The position numbers were made by a program, and so were the translations under genes. Below are positions 31,362 through 34,867 of a stretch of DNA of 34,867 bases, piece by piece. The notes below the pieces were generated by a model. The model saw only the letters and a list, made by a program, of their open reading frames with translations, had not been told where the DNA came from and did no database searches. Numbering within the stretch: the first letter of the stretch is position 1; every line of letters starts with the position of its first letter. Source of the stretch: Glaciecola sp964621345 (GTDB lineage: Bacteria; Pseudomonadota; Gammaproteobacteria; Enterobacterales; Alteromonadaceae); contig CAZUON010000038.1 in assembly GCA_964621345.1 (NCBI GenBank), positions 1 to 34,867 of the forward strand, read 5' to 3'.

Positions 31362-34300
31362 TTAAAACTCAGTAGGTGCAGGCGGCGCCTTAATAGATTT
31401 ACGAGGATTTTCTTGCAAACCATCCATCAACTCAAGTACCGCTCGCTCAATTGATGGGTCTTGCCCCTTGTAAATTAGCTCTGGTCTGTCGATCACTTCG
31501 ATGTCGGGTGTGACACCTTCGTTCTCAACAACCCATGTGCCGTCGGTATCCATTATCCTAAAGGTAGGAGGTAACAACACACCGCCATCGACCAAGGCCG
31601 GGGCGCCACTAATACCAATTAAACCACCCCAAGTGCGAGTTCCAATGATTTTACCTAGCCCTAATTTTCTGAAATACCAAGGCAGTGCATCACCGCCAGA
31701 GGAAGAATAGCCATTCGTTAGCATCACTTTAGGACCGTCGTGGGCATAAAATGGCGTAGCATTTGGCTCTAGGCCTCTGCGCTTCCAATAATTAAGGGTT
31801 TTGCGTCCTAGTAACTCCATCATGCGATCTGGAATAAAGCCACCGCCGTTGTAGCGATCATCTATAATGAGCGCGTCTTTGGTTATTTGCGGCAAGAAGT
31901 GTTTAAACAACTCTCGGTTGCCTGGCACAGCGGTATTCGGCAGGTGTATATAACCAATACGACCGTTCGATAATTTGTTCACCATAGCGGCGCGACTTGT
32001 TACCCAGTCTAGGTAGCGCAAGGATGTTTCCGACGAAATCGGACGAATCACTGTATCAAAGGCTTTTTTACCGTTGGCTGATTTACTCAGGGTAAGTGTG
32101 GTTTGCTTAGCTACGGTATTTTCCAATAGTTCATAGATATTGCTAACGTCACGCACGGAGCGTCCATTAATCGCAATGATGTAATCACCTTCGCTCGCAT
32201 TCACGCCAATTTCGGTCAGGGGCGATCGGAACGCGCTATGCCAGTTTTCACCTTTAAAGATTTTTTCGATGCGATACGAGCCACTCTTATCAAGAGATAA
32301 CTCAGCGCCTAATAAACCGCCATCTATACGTGGTACCGATGGTTGGTCACCACTTTGTACGTATACGTGACCGGCGTTAAGCTCACCGCCAACTTCGCCT
32401 AGAGCGTAGTCAATGTCAGTTCTGTGACTAGCCGCATCAATCATGGGTTGGTAACGCTGTTCAATTAAGTCCCAATCCATGCCATGTAGGTTAGGATCGT
32501 AGAACCAATCTCTGGCAATACGCAGAGCATCGTCATACATTTGTTGCCATTCAATTTTAGGGTCAACCTTAATATGCATGTCGCTCAAATCGAGCTTTGA
32601 TTTACTGATATCTTGCTCAGGTTTTGCGTCCACAATGGCAAAATCACCCCCGCTTGCCACCAATAGCTTTTTACCATCTTGCGACAGCATAAAGTTACTT
32701 ATTGAACTTGCGACCACTTTTGGCGCTTCATCTTCTTTGATGTTCATTTGCACTAGGTCATTACTACCGTTATGCGAACGAAGCGCAAATACCCCATCAT
32801 TACCTGCAGCCAAATTACTGTAGTCGGCGCTATCACCGTTAAGCGCCATTACGCGGCTGGCAATTTGGTCAAAATTAATCAGTACTTTTACATCACTTTT
32901 TGCATTGTCTTTTTCGTTTTCATCGCCTTTTTCAGTGCTACTGCTTGATGCTACCTCATCACTTTTCATTGGATAAATGGGCGGCACTTGTTTAGTCAGG
33001 GCCATCGCATATACGCGAGTCGCTCTGTTGTATAAATAATTAAACTCATAGCTGCTAAAGCTTAAGTTGTAATCTCGCTCCGATGTAAAAAACAAATACT
33101 GACCGTCGCGGCTAAATACGGGATTAGCCTCCGAGGTATTATCGAGGGTCATTTGATGTATCGATTTTTCTTTGGTGTCATAGACATAAATAGAGGACAT
33201 GCCATTGTCGGCTACTTTTGTATAGGTTAACCAACGGCTGTCAGGGGACCAACGATAATAGGTTATGTCGTTGCGAGTAGCGCGGTCGACTTTTTGTTCT
33301 CGCTTACCATCGGCTTGAATGATCCACAGGGTTTGATTCTTATCTGCATAAGCCAGTGACCGGCTATTAGGGGACCACACAGGCTCAAAACGCCAAATAT
33401 TGCCATTTTTAGTGACTTGCGTTGCCTCCCCTTTACCCGATTGGGCTTTGGTGTAAATTTCATACTCGCCGCTTGCATCGCTTAAGTAAGCAATGCGCTT
33501 GCCATCGGGCGACCATGTCACTGAAATTTCTCGATGCTCGGGCGTATTTGAAATATTGCGTATCTCGCCATGCTCAGCCGGTACGGTGAATAGTTCGCCG
33601 CGAGCAGCAAAAACAGCGCGTTTACCATCTCTTGCAATATCGAGTGAATCAATGTTCTTCGACGCGTCTTTAAATGTGGCTTGTAGGTGTTCGCGGTTGC
33701 CTTGTACCTTGATATTAAGCTGCGTGGCCTGAGTTCCCGGCGCATAGCGCCATAAATAACCACCCGCTTCATAGACTAACGCATCGGGTCCTGCTGATAC
33801 CCACAATACGTCGTAGTCATCGTGATCAGTAATTTTTTCGGGGCTAGTGCCTTCTACATATTTAAACAAATTGAGGGTGTATTGACGATCCGAGGCAAAA
33901 TAAATATCGCCCTGTAACCATACCGGTTGATTGTCGGTAGCAGGGTGTGTGGTCAGCTGTTTGCTGGTGTTGTTTTCTAAATCATAGCTCCACACGTCTT
34001 GCGCGCGCCCGCCTCGCGTTCTTTTCCATGTTCTAAACTCACGGTCTATAGGCGTATAAATGTAGCTTTTACCATCACCAGATAGCATACCGCCACCCGT
34101 TTCAGGTACAGCAAGATATTGTTCTAAACCACCATTTACTGGCACCAGCATTGGACGTCCCATGCGCACGCCCCACGGAAGGCGATTGGCTCTGACTAAC
34201 ACATGTTGGTCGTCGGCACTCCAATCGAGTATACGATAATCAAAGCCTCCTCGAGGTGGCATGGGACCTACATCGTTGTAATAGGTGAGCTGTTTCATTT

Positions 34301-34619
34301 CACTGCCGTCGGTGTTCATCACATACACTTGGCGCGAACCACTATATTCAGCTGAAAACGCTATTTTTGAGCCGTCTCTAGAGAATTTAGGGAAAAGCTC
34401 CATGCCTATGTGACTTGTAAGGCGCGTGCTATTACCACTTTGAATATCGGCTACGTAAATATCACCAGCATAGACAAAAGTGACTTTATCTTTATGAATA
34501 TCGGCGTAGCGCAACATACGCGTGCCGCTGTCGTCGTCAGCTTGCGCCGCATTTGCGCTTATGCACAAAGCTGAGCCAAGTGTTAGGCATAAAAAGCGTT
34601 TAAAGGTTGACCTGAGCAT
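31362..34619 (-). CDS. Periplasmic tricorn-type protease (S41 family)
   Basis: This 1085-residue tricorn homologue is predicted to degrade peptides in the periplasm. The signal peptide ends near ISANAAQA. Two beta-propellers follow (about 35-320 and 320-680), built of repeats such as FPKFSRDGSKIAFSAE and WSPDGKRIAYLSD. A tricorn C1-type helical segment (about 690-755) ends in NAGHVYVQ with His751, matching tricorn His746. A PDZ domain spans about 767-858. The S41 protease core has NGYSSSGGDA (nucleophile Ser among 972-974) and VENEGVTPD (Glu 1032/1034, near tricorn Glu1023). AAGGACAG precedes the ATG, and a strong terminator follows. There is no evident functional link to the halogenase genes. 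Confidence 0.94.
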   Translation of the reverse strand: MLRSTFKRFLCLTLGSALCISANAAQADDDSGTRMLRYADIHKDKVTFVYAGDIYVADIQSGNSTRLTSHIGMELFPKFSRDGSKIAFSAEYSGSRQVYVMNTDGSEMKQLTYYNDVGPMPPRGGFDYRILDWSADDQHVLVRANRLPWGVRMGRPMLVPVNGGLEQYLAVPETGGGMLSGDGKSYIYTPIDREFRTWKRTRGGRAQDVWSYDLENNTSKQLTTHPATDNQPVWLQGDIYFASDRQYTLNLFKYVEGTSPEKITDHDDYDVLWVSAGPDALVYEAGGYLWRYAPGTQATQLNIKVQGNREHLQATFKDASKNIDSLDIARDGKRAVFAARGELFTVPAEHGEIRNISNTPEHREISVTWSPDGKRIAYLSDASGEYEIYTKAQSGKGEATQVTKNGNIWRFEPVWSPNSRSLAYADKNQTLWIIQADGKREQKVDRATRNDITYYRWSPDSRWLTYTKVADNGMSSIYVYDTKEKSIHQMTLDNTSEANPVFSRDGQYLFFTSERDYNLSFSSYEFNYLYNRATRVYAMALTKQVPPIYPMKSDEVASSSSTEKGDENEKDNAKSDVKVLINFDQIASRVMALNGDSADYSNLAAGNDGVFALRSHNGSNDLVQMNIKEDEAPKVVASSISNFMLSQDGKKLLVASGGDFAIVDAKPEQDISKSKLDLSDMHIKVDPKIEWQQMYDDALRIARDWFYDPNLHGMDWDLIEQRYQPMIDAASHRTDIDYALGEVGGELNAGHVYVQSGDQPSVPRIDGGLLGAELSLDKSGSYRIEKIFKGENWHSAFRSPLTEIGVNASEGDYIIAINGRSVRDVSNIYELLENTVAKQTTLTLSKSANGKKAFDTVIRPISSETSLRYLDWVTSRAAMVNKLSNGRIGYIHLPNTAVPGNRELFKHFLPQITKDALIIDDRYNGGGFIPDRMMELLGRKTLNYWKRRGLEPNATPFYAHDGPKVMLTNGYSSSGGDALPWYFRKLGLGKIIGTRTWGGLIGISGAPALVDGGVLLPPTFRIMDTDGTWVVENEGVTPDIEVIDRPELIYKGQDPSIERAVLELMDGLQENPRKSIKAPPAPTEF

Positions 34620-34763
34620 CCTTCTGTCCTTTTTTAGTAGTTGTTATTTAATTAAACAAAACTTTAAAAAGCTTCGATTCAAAAAAGCATAACGCTAAAT
34701 TATTGAAAAAGCGATTGAAGTTAGTAGCCTGACCGCGCAATAACCTTCGTTTAAGCAGTTGTC

Positions 34764-34867
34764 CTGCATTACCGTAACTATTCGTCATTACCACAACTAT
34801 CCGTCATTACCGCAACTATCCGTCATTACCGCAACTATCCGTCATTACCGCAACTATCCGTCATTAC
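34764..34867. repeat. 19-bp tandem repeat array, truncated by the window edge
   Basis: The unit CGTCATTACCGCAACTATC is repeated head to tail. A degenerate copy lies at 34764-34782, a one-mismatch copy at 34783-34801, exact copies at 34802-34820, 34821-34839 and 34840-34858, and a partial copy at 34859-34867 at the end of the window. There are no spacers, so it is a minisatellite, not CRISPR. It lies upstream of the protease gene. Confidence 0.95.

Noticed and set aside
34764..34867. CRISPR array
   Set aside because: Repeats are contiguous with no spacers and no cas genes are present.

Overview
The window comes from a motile marine-type gammaproteobacterium, most likely an alteromonad (Alteromonas/Glaciecola/Paraglaciecola-like). 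This rests on flagellar gene order (flgBCDEFGHIJKL and flagellins on one side of cheR-cheV, flgA-flgM-flgN on the other), on the FlgP and FlgT genes typical of polar sheathed or H-ring flagella, on sigma-54 plus sigma-28 promoter types, and on a TonB-receptor/'tryptophan halogenase' cluster of the kind common in Alteromonadales. Species was not determined.

Layout. (1) 1-3534: two paralogous polar flagellin genes, both leftward, separated by about 1.05 kb of non-coding DNA. (2) 3535-14600: the leftward flagellar axial operon flgB-C-D-E-F-G-H-I-J-K-L with ATGA-type overlaps, a strong sigma-54 (-24/-12) promoter before flgB, and a second one before flgF. (3) 14699-16480: cheV-cheR, leftward. (4) 16501-18400: flgA (sigma-54 promoter) and flgM-flgN (near-perfect sigma-28 promoter), rightward. 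(5) 18401-18810: a cluster of REP-like palindromes between convergent genes. (6) 18811-20804: divergent flgP and flgT, each with its own sigma-54 promoter. (7) 20867-30413: accessory module with a small secreted protein, a flavin-dependent halogenase and a large TonB-dependent receptor (one operon), then an AT-rich gap, then a second pair made of an intact halogenase and a degenerate halogenase-like paralogue. (8) 30637-31230: TetR-type regulator. (9) 31362-34619: periplasmic tricorn-type S41 protease, followed upstream by a 19-bp tandem repeat that runs off the window.

How it works together: sigma-54 with a flagellar enhancer-binding protein (FlrA/FlrC type, not in the window) would switch on the rod/hook genes, flgA, flgP and flgT. 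FlgM holds sigma-28 until the hook is complete, and sigma-28 then drives flgM itself and probably flagellin 2. Chemotaxis adaptor (CheV) and methyltransferase (CheR) sit next to these genes. The halogenase module looks like an uptake-and-modification locus whose substrate cannot be read from the sequence.

The observations I consider most novel are non-coding. There are two sigma-54-like promoters on the strand opposite the flagellins. One precedes a roughly 235-nt candidate RNA with a conserved CCUCCU-bearing structured element, and a second copy of that element, with different stems but the same core, lies just downstream of flagellin 2. The degenerate halogenase, which lacks the catalytic Lys, the acidic residue and the WxWxIP motif but is kept beside an intact one, is the most interesting protein observation.
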